A DNA stretch of 8,099 nucleotides from an uncultured Rhodospirillales bacterium (GTDB lineage: Bacteria; Pseudomonadota; Alphaproteobacteria; Acetobacterales; Acetobacteraceae), in assembly GCA_903928045.1 (NCBI GenBank), contig CAIYPH010000797.1, positions 1 to 8,099 of the forward strand. Reading direction: 5' to 3'. Position 1 is the stretch's first letter. The number at the start of each line of letters is the position of its first letter. Below the pieces are notes generated by a model. The model was given only the letters and a program-made list of their open reading frames with translations, had not been told where the DNA came from and ran no database searches. The position numbers and the translations under genes were made by a program. Positions 1 through 5,783 of the stretch are shown piece after piece.

Positions 1-105
1 CCGGGACTGATCCGCGCTCTGGCATCGATAGGCACGCCGCCGGTTTTGCCTTGACGGTCAGCCGAAATCAGCCAATGGATCGGCGGCCATAGGCGCTCAA
101 GATAG

Positions 106-600
106 TTGACGCGCACCGCTCACGCTCATTGTCGCGCTACAGTTGCGGCCGACCTGGTCGAGTATTGCCGTCGGCCGCTGCCCGCTGTGGTGAGGGCGAT
201 CGGGCTGCATTTGATTGACCGGCCGGATCAGGCGCCGGCGTTCGATCCGTCACGGCCGGTCACCACCCAGCGTCCGTTCGTTTGCCCGGCGCCGGACTTG
301 TGCAAGCCGGTGCTGATCCGGGACGCCGATGGTGCGGCGCCGGAGGTGGCTGGCGTGTTTGACCATCTCTACCTCTTTGATCTCCGCTGGCTCGACCTGC
401 CGAGCGGCGGGACGATGTTGGACGATGAGCGCCGAATTGCCGCCCGGCAGGCGCTGGACCTCCTACAGGTCCGCGACGACGTCGAATTTGATTTGCTGAG
501 TGACCCGATCGGCGATTTCACCTGGCAAGTGAACCGGGCAGGGGCTTTCACGCCTGCGGCAGTCTGGCGGCTGCCAGAACGGTTCATTGGGCAGTTTTAG
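106..600 (+). CDS. Hypothetical protein, 164 aa, no family recognised
   Basis: An open frame that begins at a TTG directly after an in-frame TAG (103-105) and ends at TAG 598-600. I do not recognise the protein. It has no signal peptide or membrane segment. The N-terminal part is rich in Pro and Arg. The middle holds an aromatic/acidic stretch (FDHLYLFDLRWLDLP) and the C-terminal third is mixed helical in character, so it could be a folded soluble protein. Codon use is moderately GC-rich at third positions, which favours real coding over chance. The start is uncertain: TTG 106 is weak, no clear Shine-Dalgarno is seen, and GTG codons at 187 and 190 are alternatives. It could also be the 3' remnant of a longer gene interrupted before 106. 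Nothing links it functionally to the tRNA or the DUF3108 gene downstream. Confidence 0.45.
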   Translation: MTRTAHAHCRATVAADLVEYCRRPLPAVVRAIGLHLIDRPDQAPAFDPSRPVTTQRPFVCPAPDLCKPVLIRDADGAAPEVAGVFDHLYLFDLRWLDLPSGGTMLDDERRIAARQALDLLQVRDDVEFDLLSDPIGDFTWQVNRAGAFTPAAVWRLPERFIGQF

Positions 601-694
601 AGCAACAGCCGTTCATGCGGCCGCGCCTTCATGGTTCCCTGGCGCGATCGCTGTGCCGTCTGTCCATCGCAGGCGGATCGGTTGGGGGGTGCGC
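601..694. other. Intergenic stretch with no gene seen
   Basis: This is the part of the 258-bp gap between the hypothetical ORF and the tRNA gene that lies beyond the tRNA terminator. I see no convincing ORF, RNA gene or repeat here. The short frames crossing it on both strands run into the tRNA gene and end in peptides that are translated tRNA sequence. Confidence 0.5.
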
Positions 695-721
695 AAAAAG
701 GGGCTGGAATCTGACAGCCCC
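695..721 (-). terminator. Rho-independent terminator of the tRNA-Val transcript
   Basis: On the minus strand a perfect 7-bp GC-rich stem (GGGGCTG at 721-715 pairing with CAGCCCC at 706-700) encloses an 8-nt loop and is followed at once by TTTTT (699-695). This is the textbook intrinsic terminator layout and it points away from the tRNA gene, whose 3' end lies about 138 nt upstream. In the plus direction no T-tract follows the stem, so it works for the minus strand only. Confidence 0.8.
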
Positions 722-858
722 TCGTAAGGGCTTCTCGCGCACAGCACGAATTTCAAGCTCCCCGCCGCCTGCAAAGCACGGTGCCAATCTATTTGACAAC
801 ATGCCGACGGATGCAGATGGTGCCGGAACTGTTGCCCGTTCGCGGAAGGTGGTCGGGA
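722..858 (-). other. 3' trailer of the tRNA-Val transcript, no second RNA gene seen
   Basis: The stretch between the encoded CCA of tRNA-Val and its terminator. It is long for a tRNA trailer, but I could not fold a second tRNA in it and see no supported ORF. Near its end AGCCC (minus strand 734-730 region) can pair with the GGGCT that also forms the 5' arm of the terminator, giving a possible alternative hairpin. Confidence 0.45.
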
Positions 859-933
859 TGGTGGGTGCGACAGGGATTGAACCTGTGACCCCCGCCGTGT
901 GAAGGCGATGCTCTCCCGCTGAGCTACGCACCC
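859..933 (-). tRNA. tRNA-Val (anticodon CAC)
   Basis: Read on the minus strand, every cloverleaf element is present. The acceptor stem is GGGTGCG/CGCACCC (7 bp) and the D stem is GCTC/GAGC with a 7-nt loop. The anticodon stem is TCGCC/GGCGG around the loop TTCACAC, placing CAC at positions 34-36. A 5-nt variable loop is followed by the T stem ACAGG/CCTGT with loop TTCAATC, then discriminator A. CCA is encoded (861-859). The body is 72 nt, 75 nt with CCA. CAC reads the GTG valine codon, which is heavily used in high-GC genomes. A single-copy gene with its own promoter and terminator; it is not part of the flanking protein operons. Confidence 0.96.
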
Positions 934-947
934 ATCCCGAGGGGGGC

Positions 948-977
948 GTGATAGGTCCGCGGGGTTACCCCTGTCAA
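948..977 (-). promoter_or_regulatory. Sigma70-type promoter of tRNA-Val
   Basis: On the minus strand a perfect -35 box TTGACA (977-972) and a -10 box TATCAC (953-948, four of six matches to TATAAT) are separated by 18 bp. Transcription would start near 941, giving a leader of about 8 nt before the tRNA. The bases after the -10 (GCCCCCC) form a GC-rich discriminator, which in stable-RNA promoters usually goes with growth-rate or stringent control. The spacer contains the palindrome GGGGTTACCCC (961-971). Confidence 0.7.
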
Positions 978-979
978 GG
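976..979 (+). promoter_or_regulatory. Ribosome-binding site that sets the DUF3108 start
   Basis: AAGG lies 7 nt before the ATG at 987. The longer frame opening at ATG 948 has no such site and would give a non-signal-like N-terminal extension (MIGPRGYPCQGTT), so 987 is preferred. The site overlaps the -35 box of the divergent tRNA promoter. Confidence 0.6.
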
Positions 980-986
980 CACAACT

Positions 987-1760
987 ATGACGGACCGCAT
1001 GCGCTTCTTCCTGCTGGCACTTTTGCTGCTCCACCCGGCGGCCAGCAAGGCCAGTGAGCGGTTGCGCTACGCGGTCTATGCCGCCGGTTTCAACATCCTG
1101 ACGATCGATGCGACGGCCGATATCGCCGACCAGGGTTATCGCATCGATCTCGCATACAGCACTGTCGGTGTGCTCGGCACCTTCTTCCCCTCGACCATCC
1201 AGAGCTTCGTGCACGGAAGCTGGACTGACACCGGCCCTTTGCCCACCCGCTTCGCTAGTTGGGGCACCGCGCGCGGCCGCAACCGGCGCACCGTGCTGGA
1301 CTTCGTGGCGCGGCAGCCGGTGGTGGTCGAACTTGAACCCGCCGTGGAGGAGGATCGCGAGACGGTGCCGCGGGGGGTCGAGCGGGACTCGATCGACACG
1401 CTCAGCGGCATGGCCTACGTCGTGCGCGCCTTCGCCCGCACCGGCAGCTGCGATGGCAATGCGAAGCTGTTCGATGGCCGCCGCGTGCTCGAAGTGCGCG
1501 CCCGCCCGGCCGGGTTGGAAACGCTGGCCCCTGATTTCCGCTCGACCTTCAGCGGCCCGGCGTTTCGCTGCGATTTCGAGGGGCGGCAGACGGCGGGGTT
1601 CCTCAAGGAGATGAGCGAGGCGGACCGCAACAAGCTCCACCTCAATCGCGCCTGGTTCGCCTCCCTCCGCCCCGGAGCGATTGCCATGCCAGTGCGGGTG
1701 GACTTCGAGGCCCGCTTCATCGGGGCGGCGACGGCGTATCTTAATCAAGCGGCGAAATGA
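987..1760 (+). CDS. Secreted DUF3108 domain-containing protein, 257 aa
   Basis: The N-terminus is a clear Sec signal peptide: a short positive n-region (MTDRMR), hydrophobic core FFLLALLLL, and a small-residue site SKA|SE around residue 22. The mature part starts with a beta-rich stretch (RLRYAVYAAGFNILTIDATA) that resembles the opening of DUF3108 proteins (beta-rich envelope proteins of Gram-negative bacteria). Later come the family-like segments around SIDTLSGMAYVVRAF and LFDGRRVLEVRA. Two cysteines (155 and 195) could form a disulfide in the periplasm. The biochemical role of DUF3108 proteins is not established; an envelope or periplasmic role is inferred from the signal peptide. It stands alone on the plus strand, diverges from the tRNA gene with only 53 bp between, and ends exactly at the left edge of the inverted repeat. 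Family assignment is from remembered sequence features, not a search. Confidence 0.78.
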   Translation: MTDRMRFFLLALLLLHPAASKASERLRYAVYAAGFNILTIDATADIADQGYRIDLAYSTVGVLGTFFPSTIQSFVHGSWTDTGPLPTRFASWGTARGRNRRTVLDFVARQPVVVELEPAVEEDRETVPRGVERDSIDTLSGMAYVVRAFARTGSCDGNAKLFDGRRVLEVRARPAGLETLAPDFRSTFSGPAFRCDFEGRQTAGFLKEMSEADRNKLHLNRAWFASLRPGAIAMPVRVDFEARFIGAATAYLNQAAK

Positions 1761-1767
1761 AGGAAGC

Positions 1768-1791
1768 GCTCCTTTTTTGAAAAAAAGGAGC
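1768..1791. terminator. Hairpin downstream of the DUF3108 gene (left arm)
   Basis: GCTCC plus six T pairs perfectly with six A plus GGAGC across a two-base centre, so up to 11 bp with the innermost pairs probably open. It begins 8 nt after the DUF3108 stop codon. The hairpin is followed by AAAAAACTTTT, not a T-tract, so it is not a classic intrinsic terminator; position and stability suggest transcript 3'-end formation or protection. Confidence 0.55.
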
Positions 1792-1879
1792 AAAAAACTT
1801 TTATCCGCCTAGTTGGCACCGCTCCCGCCTATCCGCGGGGCGTACGCCAACGGTATGGATGGAACAGAAAGTTTTTTTG

Positions 1880-1903
1880 GTTCTTTTTGTTCACAAAAAG
1901 AAC
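1880..1903. terminator. Hairpin downstream of the lyase gene and its operon (right arm)
   Basis: A perfect 10-bp stem (GTTCTTTTTG pairing with CAAAAAGAAC) closes a 4-nt loop at 1890-1893. It starts 9 nt after the lyase stop codon on the minus strand and probably marks the end of the sulfoquinovose operon transcript. As in the left-arm hairpin, an A-tract and not a T-tract follows in the direction leaving the gene. Confidence 0.55.
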
Positions 1904-1912
1904 ACCCTTCCT

Positions 1913-3253
1913 TCAAATCCCCGCCAGCACCCGATCAATGAATTCCTGCGTCGCCCCGAGATAGGCCGCGGGGTCGGTCATCGCGTCGATGGCGGCGCGG
2001 TCGAGTCGTGAGGTGATTTCGGGGTCTCGCATGAGGGCATCGGCGAGGGGGATGGTCTCGGCGAGGGCGACGTCGCAGGCGTGCTTGACGACGTGGTGCG
2101 CGGGTTCACGGCCGAGATGCGGGGCAAGGCCCATCATGACGGCTTCGGCGACGATGAGACCGCCGGTGAGATCGAGGTTGCGGGCCATCCGTGCGGCATC
2201 CACCGCCATGCCCTCGGCGATGGTGCGGGCGTGGGCGAGGGCGCCGTGGGTGAGCACGAAGGCCTGGGGGAGGGCTAGGTATTCGGCCTGCCAGGGGCCG
2301 GTGGCGCGCTCGTGGTCCTGCGCCATGGCGGATTGCATGAGGGGGACGAGCTGGTGCACCGCGCGGCTGCTGGCGAGGATGTATTCGGACGCGATCGGGT
2401 TGCGCTTTTGCGGCATGGTGGAGGACTGGCCGCGCCCGGGGACATAGGGCTCGAACACCTCGGCCACCTCGTTCTGGCACAGCAGGATGATGTCGGTGGC
2501 GATTTTCGACAGGCTGCCGCAGACGAGGCCGAGGAAGGACACCGCCTCGGCGAGCCCGTCGCGGCAGACATGCCAGGGCGCGGCGGGGGCGGCGAGGCCG
2601 AGTTCTTCGGCAAGGCCGAGCATGGTCGGCAGGCCCTGGTCGCCGAGCGAGGCGAGCGTGCCGGCGGCGCCGCCGAACTGTACTACCTCGACGCGGGGGC
2701 GGAGCTGGGCGAGGCGCTCGCGATGGGCGAGCAGCGGCATCAGCCAGGTCGCGCATTTGAGGCCGAAGGTGACGGGCAGGGCGTGCTGGAGATGGGTGCG
2801 CCCGGCCATCACCGTGGTGCGGTGTTCGGCCGCGTTGCGCGCGAGGCCGGCGATGACGGCATCGAGTTCGGCGGCGATGAGGGCGAGGCCGGCTTTCACC
2901 TGCAGCACGGTCGCGCTGTCCATGATGTCCTGGGTGGTGGCGCCCCAATGGGTCCAGGCTCCGGCGGCGCCGGCGGCGCGCGACAGGCCCTTCACCACGC
3001 CGACCACGGGATAGCCGACATTGCGCACGGAGGCGGCGAGTTCCGCGGTATCGAGGTTTTCGTAGCGCGCGGCGGCGGTGATGGCTTCGGCGGCATCAGC
3101 GGGGATGATGCCAAGCCGCGCCTGCACGCGGGCGAGCGCGGCCTCGACGTCCAGCATGTTCTGGAACCAGGTGCGTTCATCGAAAATCGCGCGCGCGGCG
3201 TCCGAGCCATAAAGCGTGCCGAGGACAGGGGAGTCGGCGGGGTTGATGGGCAT
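1913..3253 (-). CDS. PurB/PcaB-type lyase (class II fumarase/aspartase superfamily), 446 aa
   Basis: The three conserved regions of the superfamily are present: HWGATTQDIMDS (102-113), GRTHLQHALPVTFG (151-164) with a candidate catalytic His154, and the signature loop GQSSTMPQKRNP (275-286) with the active-site serines 277/278. Full length at 446 aa with no damage. Members are cytosolic homotetramers that remove a group beta to a carboxylate (adenylosuccinate, argininosuccinate, fumarate) or, in 3-carboxymuconate cycloisomerase, run a related lactonisation; the HWGATTQD and LQHALPVTFG blocks look most like the latter group. No aromatic-pathway or purine gene is nearby. It is the last gene of the operon, with its ATG 2 nt after the sulfoquinovosidase stop. 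The frame stays open for 57 codons further upstream, but that extension is Pro/Arg-rich shadow of the upstream gene; MPINPADSPV at 3253 has GAGGA 7 nt ahead and is the start. Substrate unknown; a step in sulfosugar metabolism is inferred from position. Confidence 0.9.
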   Translation of the reverse strand: MPINPADSPVLGTLYGSDAARAIFDERTWFQNMLDVEAALARVQARLGIIPADAAEAITAAARYENLDTAELAASVRNVGYPVVGVVKGLSRAAGAAGAWTHWGATTQDIMDSATVLQVKAGLALIAAELDAVIAGLARNAAEHRTTVMAGRTHLQHALPVTFGLKCATWLMPLLAHRERLAQLRPRVEVVQFGGAAGTLASLGDQGLPTMLGLAEELGLAAPAAPWHVCRDGLAEAVSFLGLVCGSLSKIATDIILLCQNEVAEVFEPYVPGRGQSSTMPQKRNPIASEYILASSRAVHQLVPLMQSAMAQDHERATGPWQAEYLALPQAFVLTHGALAHARTIAEGMAVDAARMARNLDLTGGLIVAEAVMMGLAPHLGREPAHHVVKHACDVALAETIPLADALMRDPEITSRLDRAAIDAMTDPAAYLGATQEFIDRVLAGI

Positions 3254-3255
3254 GG

Positions 3256-5736
3256 TCAGATCCTCGGGAGCGATTGGAACAGGGCGGTGAAGGGCGAGCC
3301 GGTGCGGTAGAAGACGGGCGGCTGGCCGATCGGGGCGGGGACGGTGACGTGGCTTCCGCCGACATGCGGCGTGCCGGTCCACAGATGGTGCCAAATGGCG
3401 CCGGCGGGGAGGTAGACCCGCCATTCTGCGGCGCCGGCGGTGTGGACCGGGGCGACGAGAAGGTCGCGGCCGAGGAGGTAGTGGTCCAGGATGGCGTAGG
3501 TCGCCCAGTCATCCTCGTGGTGGAGGAAGAGCGGGCGTTGCAGCGGCAGGCCGGTGGCGGCTGCTTCGGTGGAGAGGGCGCGCAGATAGGGGGCCAGCGC
3601 TCGCCAGATGCGGGTGAAGCGGGCGAAATGGGTGAGCACCTCGGGGTCCTGATCGACCTGGAGATTGTCGTCCGGCCGGTTGCCCTCGTGGGTGCGCATC
3701 ATCGCGGTGAAGGCGGACATTTCCGACCAGCGCTTGATCAACTCGGCGGTGCGGATATTGCCGAACAGCGAGGTGTAACCGCCGACGTCACTGTGATGGT
3801 ACGGGTTGCCCAGCAGCCCCGCCGAGAGCGCGCCGCAGATTACGGTTTGCAGCCCGTCATGGCGGGAGAAATCGACGGACTGGTCGCCGGCCCACAGCAT
3901 GGTCGAATGGCCCTGCACGCCGGTGAAGCCCGCGCGCATCCAGAACAGCTTGGGCTCCTCGGCGCCGGCGATGGCGGCGGCGTTGACCTCGGCCCAGATG
4001 GTTGGCCAGGCGTTGTGCATGAGGGCCGCATCGCCGTTGGCGAGGACGGCGTCGATTGGGAGATACTCGCCGAAATCGGCCATCCAGCCGGCGATGCCGA
4101 TGCCCATCATGTTGCCGCGCAGGATGCGCTCTATCCACCAAGTGCGGGCTTCCGGCAGGGTGAAGTCCATCACGCCCGCCCGGAATTCGCCGAACTGAAC
4201 GCGATAGGTTTCGCCATCGGCATTGCGCGCGAACAGGCCGAGCGCTTCGGCCTCGGGGAACAGGGCGCCGTCGTCGCAGAGATAGGGGCTGCAATAGGCG
4301 AGGAAGCGGATGCCGCGATCGCGGAGGTCCGCGATGCGGGCGGGGAGATCGGGGTAGCGCGCGGGGTTCCACTGCCAGTCCCAGAACAGGCGGCGGCCGA
4401 AGCTGGTTTGGCGGATACCGGCCCAATCTTCGCACCACAGGGCGGAGACGGCGGCGCCGGCCGCGAGATATTTTTCCAGGCGGGTGAAGCTCTCGGCGCC
4501 GGCTTTGAGGCCGATCACCGCGCCGTTGTAGAGCCAGTCCGGCAATTCCGGCGGGCGGCCGAAGCGGGTGGAGACGTGGCCGACCAGAGCGATGAAACTG
4601 TCGGCGGCGAGGAATTCCAGGCGGGAGGGGGCGGCCCAGACTTCGATTTCATGGAAGCCGGGGTCGCGGAAATCCAGCACGCTATAGGCGGTGCTCTCCA
4701 GGTGCACGGCGAGGCGGCGCGAGGTGAGGAAGCTCGGCTGTGGGTAGTTGGTGGTCCAGTAATCCCCGCCGGCCTTGCCGGTGACGTCGGATTGCCAGGT
4801 GATGTAGGTGGATTTGTCGCGGCCGACGCCGGGTTCACTGGTCCAGATCGGGAAATTGCGCCCGCGTAGGTCGAAGTAGGACATCTGCTCCCCGCCGCCC
4901 CAGACATGCTCGTCGGGCTCGGCATGAAGGCGGAACCAGAAGCGGTTCCAGTGCGGGTCGGCCTCGACCAGCACGAGGTCGACGCCGTGGGCTGTCTCGG
5001 TGAGGTCGAACACGAGGGCGGGGCGGTCGGTGGCGTGGCGGCGCAGGGTGATCCGGCTGCCCTCGATGGCCACGTGCTCTAGCGGCGCCCGCTCGCTGAG
5101 GCGGTCGGAGATGTCGAAATTGCCGTGATGCATGTCCATCCGCCCCTCGCCACGCCCGGCGAAGAAGGCGGGGGATTCGATGGTGTGGCGAAGGATCAGG
5201 CGGCCGGCGAGGTGGATCTCGAAGCCGGAGGGGAGAAGCCTCACGGTTCCCGGGAGATCGCGACGGTGACCCTTGTTCAGGCCATCGTGGCTTCCGTGCC
5301 ACTCGTAATAGACGTCCGGCTCCTGCTCCTCGTTCTTGCTGCCGTCCCCAAGTCGGGTCGGTGTGAAGCCATGGGCCTCGTAGAAGGCGCGCGCACGTGT
5401 GTTGCGCTGGAAGGTGTAGAGGCAGAGATGCTCGGGGCTGGCACGCTTGGCCCGCTCCAACAGCAGGGTGCCGATGCCCTGCCGATACGTCCCCGGCAGC
5501 AGATAGAGTTGGTCGACATCGTCGTCGACCAACGCGAGGAACCCGACAATCCTGTCGCGCAAGCATGCGATCCAGGTGATGCCGCGGCGTAGGACGGTCG
5601 ATTTGATCCAGGCGCGATCTTCGTCGTCGGTGCGAATGCGATGGAGGTACCCGAGCGCATCAGCGCGTGACGCGACATAAAGATCGGCGATCGCGTCGCT
5701 GTCCGAAGCCGTCGCCTCGCGAATGAGTATGGTCAC
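3256..5736 (-). CDS. yihQ: GNAT acetyltransferase fused to GH31 sulfoquinovosidase, 826 aa
   Basis: Two complete domains in one frame. Residues 1-148 are a GNAT N-acetyltransferase with the acetyl-CoA loop RQGIGT (85-90) and motif NTRARAFYEAHGF (112-124). Residues from about 165 to 826 are a full GH31 enzyme (662 aa, close to E. coli YihQ at 678). YihQ-like blocks: WTSEPGVGRDKSTYITWQSD, WCEDWAGIRQTSFGRRLFW, WMADFGEYLP, MRTHEGNRP. By alignment from memory, Asp554 is the nucleophile and Asp618 the acid/base (D405 and D472 of YihQ). Lys411, Glu436, Arg449, Trp452 and Tyr654 form the sulfonate pocket, the K-E-R-W-Y variant known from Agrobacterium SQase, where YihQ has Gln, Gln, Arg, Trp, Tyr. 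It should hydrolyse alpha-sulfoquinovosides such as sulfoquinovosyl glycerol to sulfoquinovose. No signal peptide: cytosolic, after ABC import. The start is GTG 5736; a TAG three codons upstream leaves no other early start. The role of the GNAT part is unknown. yihQ applies to the GH31 part only. Confidence 0.9.
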   Translation of the reverse strand: MTILIREATASDSDAIADLYVASRADALGYLHRIRTDDEDRAWIKSTVLRRGITWIACLRDRIVGFLALVDDDVDQLYLLPGTYRQGIGTLLLERAKRASPEHLCLYTFQRNTRARAFYEAHGFTPTRLGDGSKNEEQEPDVYYEWHGSHDGLNKGHRRDLPGTVRLLPSGFEIHLAGRLILRHTIESPAFFAGRGEGRMDMHHGNFDISDRLSERAPLEHVAIEGSRITLRRHATDRPALVFDLTETAHGVDLVLVEADPHWNRFWFRLHAEPDEHVWGGGEQMSYFDLRGRNFPIWTSEPGVGRDKSTYITWQSDVTGKAGGDYWTTNYPQPSFLTSRRLAVHLESTAYSVLDFRDPGFHEIEVWAAPSRLEFLAADSFIALVGHVSTRFGRPPELPDWLYNGAVIGLKAGAESFTRLEKYLAAGAAVSALWCEDWAGIRQTSFGRRLFWDWQWNPARYPDLPARIADLRDRGIRFLAYCSPYLCDDGALFPEAEALGLFARNADGETYRVQFGEFRAGVMDFTLPEARTWWIERILRGNMMGIGIAGWMADFGEYLPIDAVLANGDAALMHNAWPTIWAEVNAAAIAGAEEPKLFWMRAGFTGVQGHSTMLWAGDQSVDFSRHDGLQTVICGALSAGLLGNPYHHSDVGGYTSLFGNIRTAELIKRWSEMSAFTAMMRTHEGNRPDDNLQVDQDPEVLTHFARFTRIWRALAPYLRALSTEAAATGLPLQRPLFLHHEDDWATYAILDHYLLGRDLLVAPVHTAGAAEWRVYLPAGAIWHHLWTGTPHVGGSHVTVPAPIGQPPVFYRTGSPFTALFQSLPRI
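3261..3265 (-). promoter_or_regulatory. Ribosome-binding site of the lyase gene, inside the upstream CDS
   Basis: GAGGA on the minus strand lies 7 nt before ATG 3253 and within the last codons of the sulfoquinovosidase gene, whose stop (3258-3256) falls in the spacer. This decides the start and implies translational coupling of the two genes. Confidence 0.75.
5242..5244 (-). other. Candidate internal GTG start of the sulfoquinovosidase part
   Basis: Codon 165 of the fused frame is GTG, directly before RLLPSGFEIHLAGRLILRH, which matches where unfused sulfoquinovosidases begin. GGGA stands 3 nt ahead, a weak and rather close ribosome site. It may be the ancestral start before the GNAT region was joined, and may still be used to make a 662-aa enzyme without the GNAT domain. 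Confidence 0.4.
5293..5736 (-). other. GNAT acetyltransferase domain of the fusion
   Basis: This segment encodes a GNAT domain that looks complete by itself: IREATASDSDAIADLY opening, central strands ITWIACLRDRIVGFLALV and VDQLYLLPG, acetyl-CoA loop RQGIGT, and FYEAHGF close to the end, finishing at DVYYEWHGS. A 16-residue polar linker (149-164) joins it to the GH31 part. Codon use differs: by hand count about 16 of its first 60 codons end in A or T, against about 7 of the first 60 codons of the GH31 part. Confidence 0.8.
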
Positions 5737-5783
5737 GACTGCCTATTCCGAGATGCCAACACCACCAGAGACCAATGCCACCG

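Larger units (their letters stand above)
1758..1915. repeat. 158-bp imperfect inverted repeat between convergent genes
   Basis: The left arm (reading from 1758) and right arm (reading from 1915 on the minus strand) share TGAAGGAAG at the outer end, then a 24-nt hairpin, then AAAAAACTTT. Inner matching blocks GTTGGC (1812-1817) and GCCAAC (1846-1851) extend the symmetry towards a GC-rich centre. The TGA at each end is the stop codon of the flanking gene on that side. The unit may serve as a two-way terminator or be a small non-coding mobile element. It has no coding capacity. Confidence 0.75.

Noticed and set aside
793..798. Perfect plus-strand TTGACA box
   Set aside because: No -10-like hexamer at 16-18 bp downstream (GATGGT at 17 bp), and no start codon with context follows.
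615..931. Short ORFs on both strands ending or starting with peptides such as VGATGIEPVTPAV and GVTGSIPVAPT
   Set aside because: These are translations of the tRNA-Val gene (T arm and acceptor region), a well-known source of false protein calls.
924..1793. Minus-strand open frame of 289 codons opposite the DUF3108 gene
   Set aside because: Antisense to a gene with signal peptide and family features, and it runs into the tRNA promoter and the inverted-repeat hairpin at its ends.
2312..3310. Plus-strand open frame of 332 codons opposite the lyase gene
   Set aside because: Antisense shadow of a strongly supported lyase; composition is Gly/Glu/His-rich with no family signature.
3254..3424. 57-codon N-terminal extension of the lyase frame
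   Set aside because: Lies within the sulfoquinovosidase coding region in another phase, is Arg/Pro-rich, and a proper ribosome site stands before the ATG at 3253.
3274..4869. Plus-strand open frame of 531 codons opposite the sulfoquinovosidase gene
   Set aside because: It is the antisense shadow of a high-GC gene with clear homology on the other strand; the product is Gly/Ala/Glu-rich low-complexity sequence without motifs.
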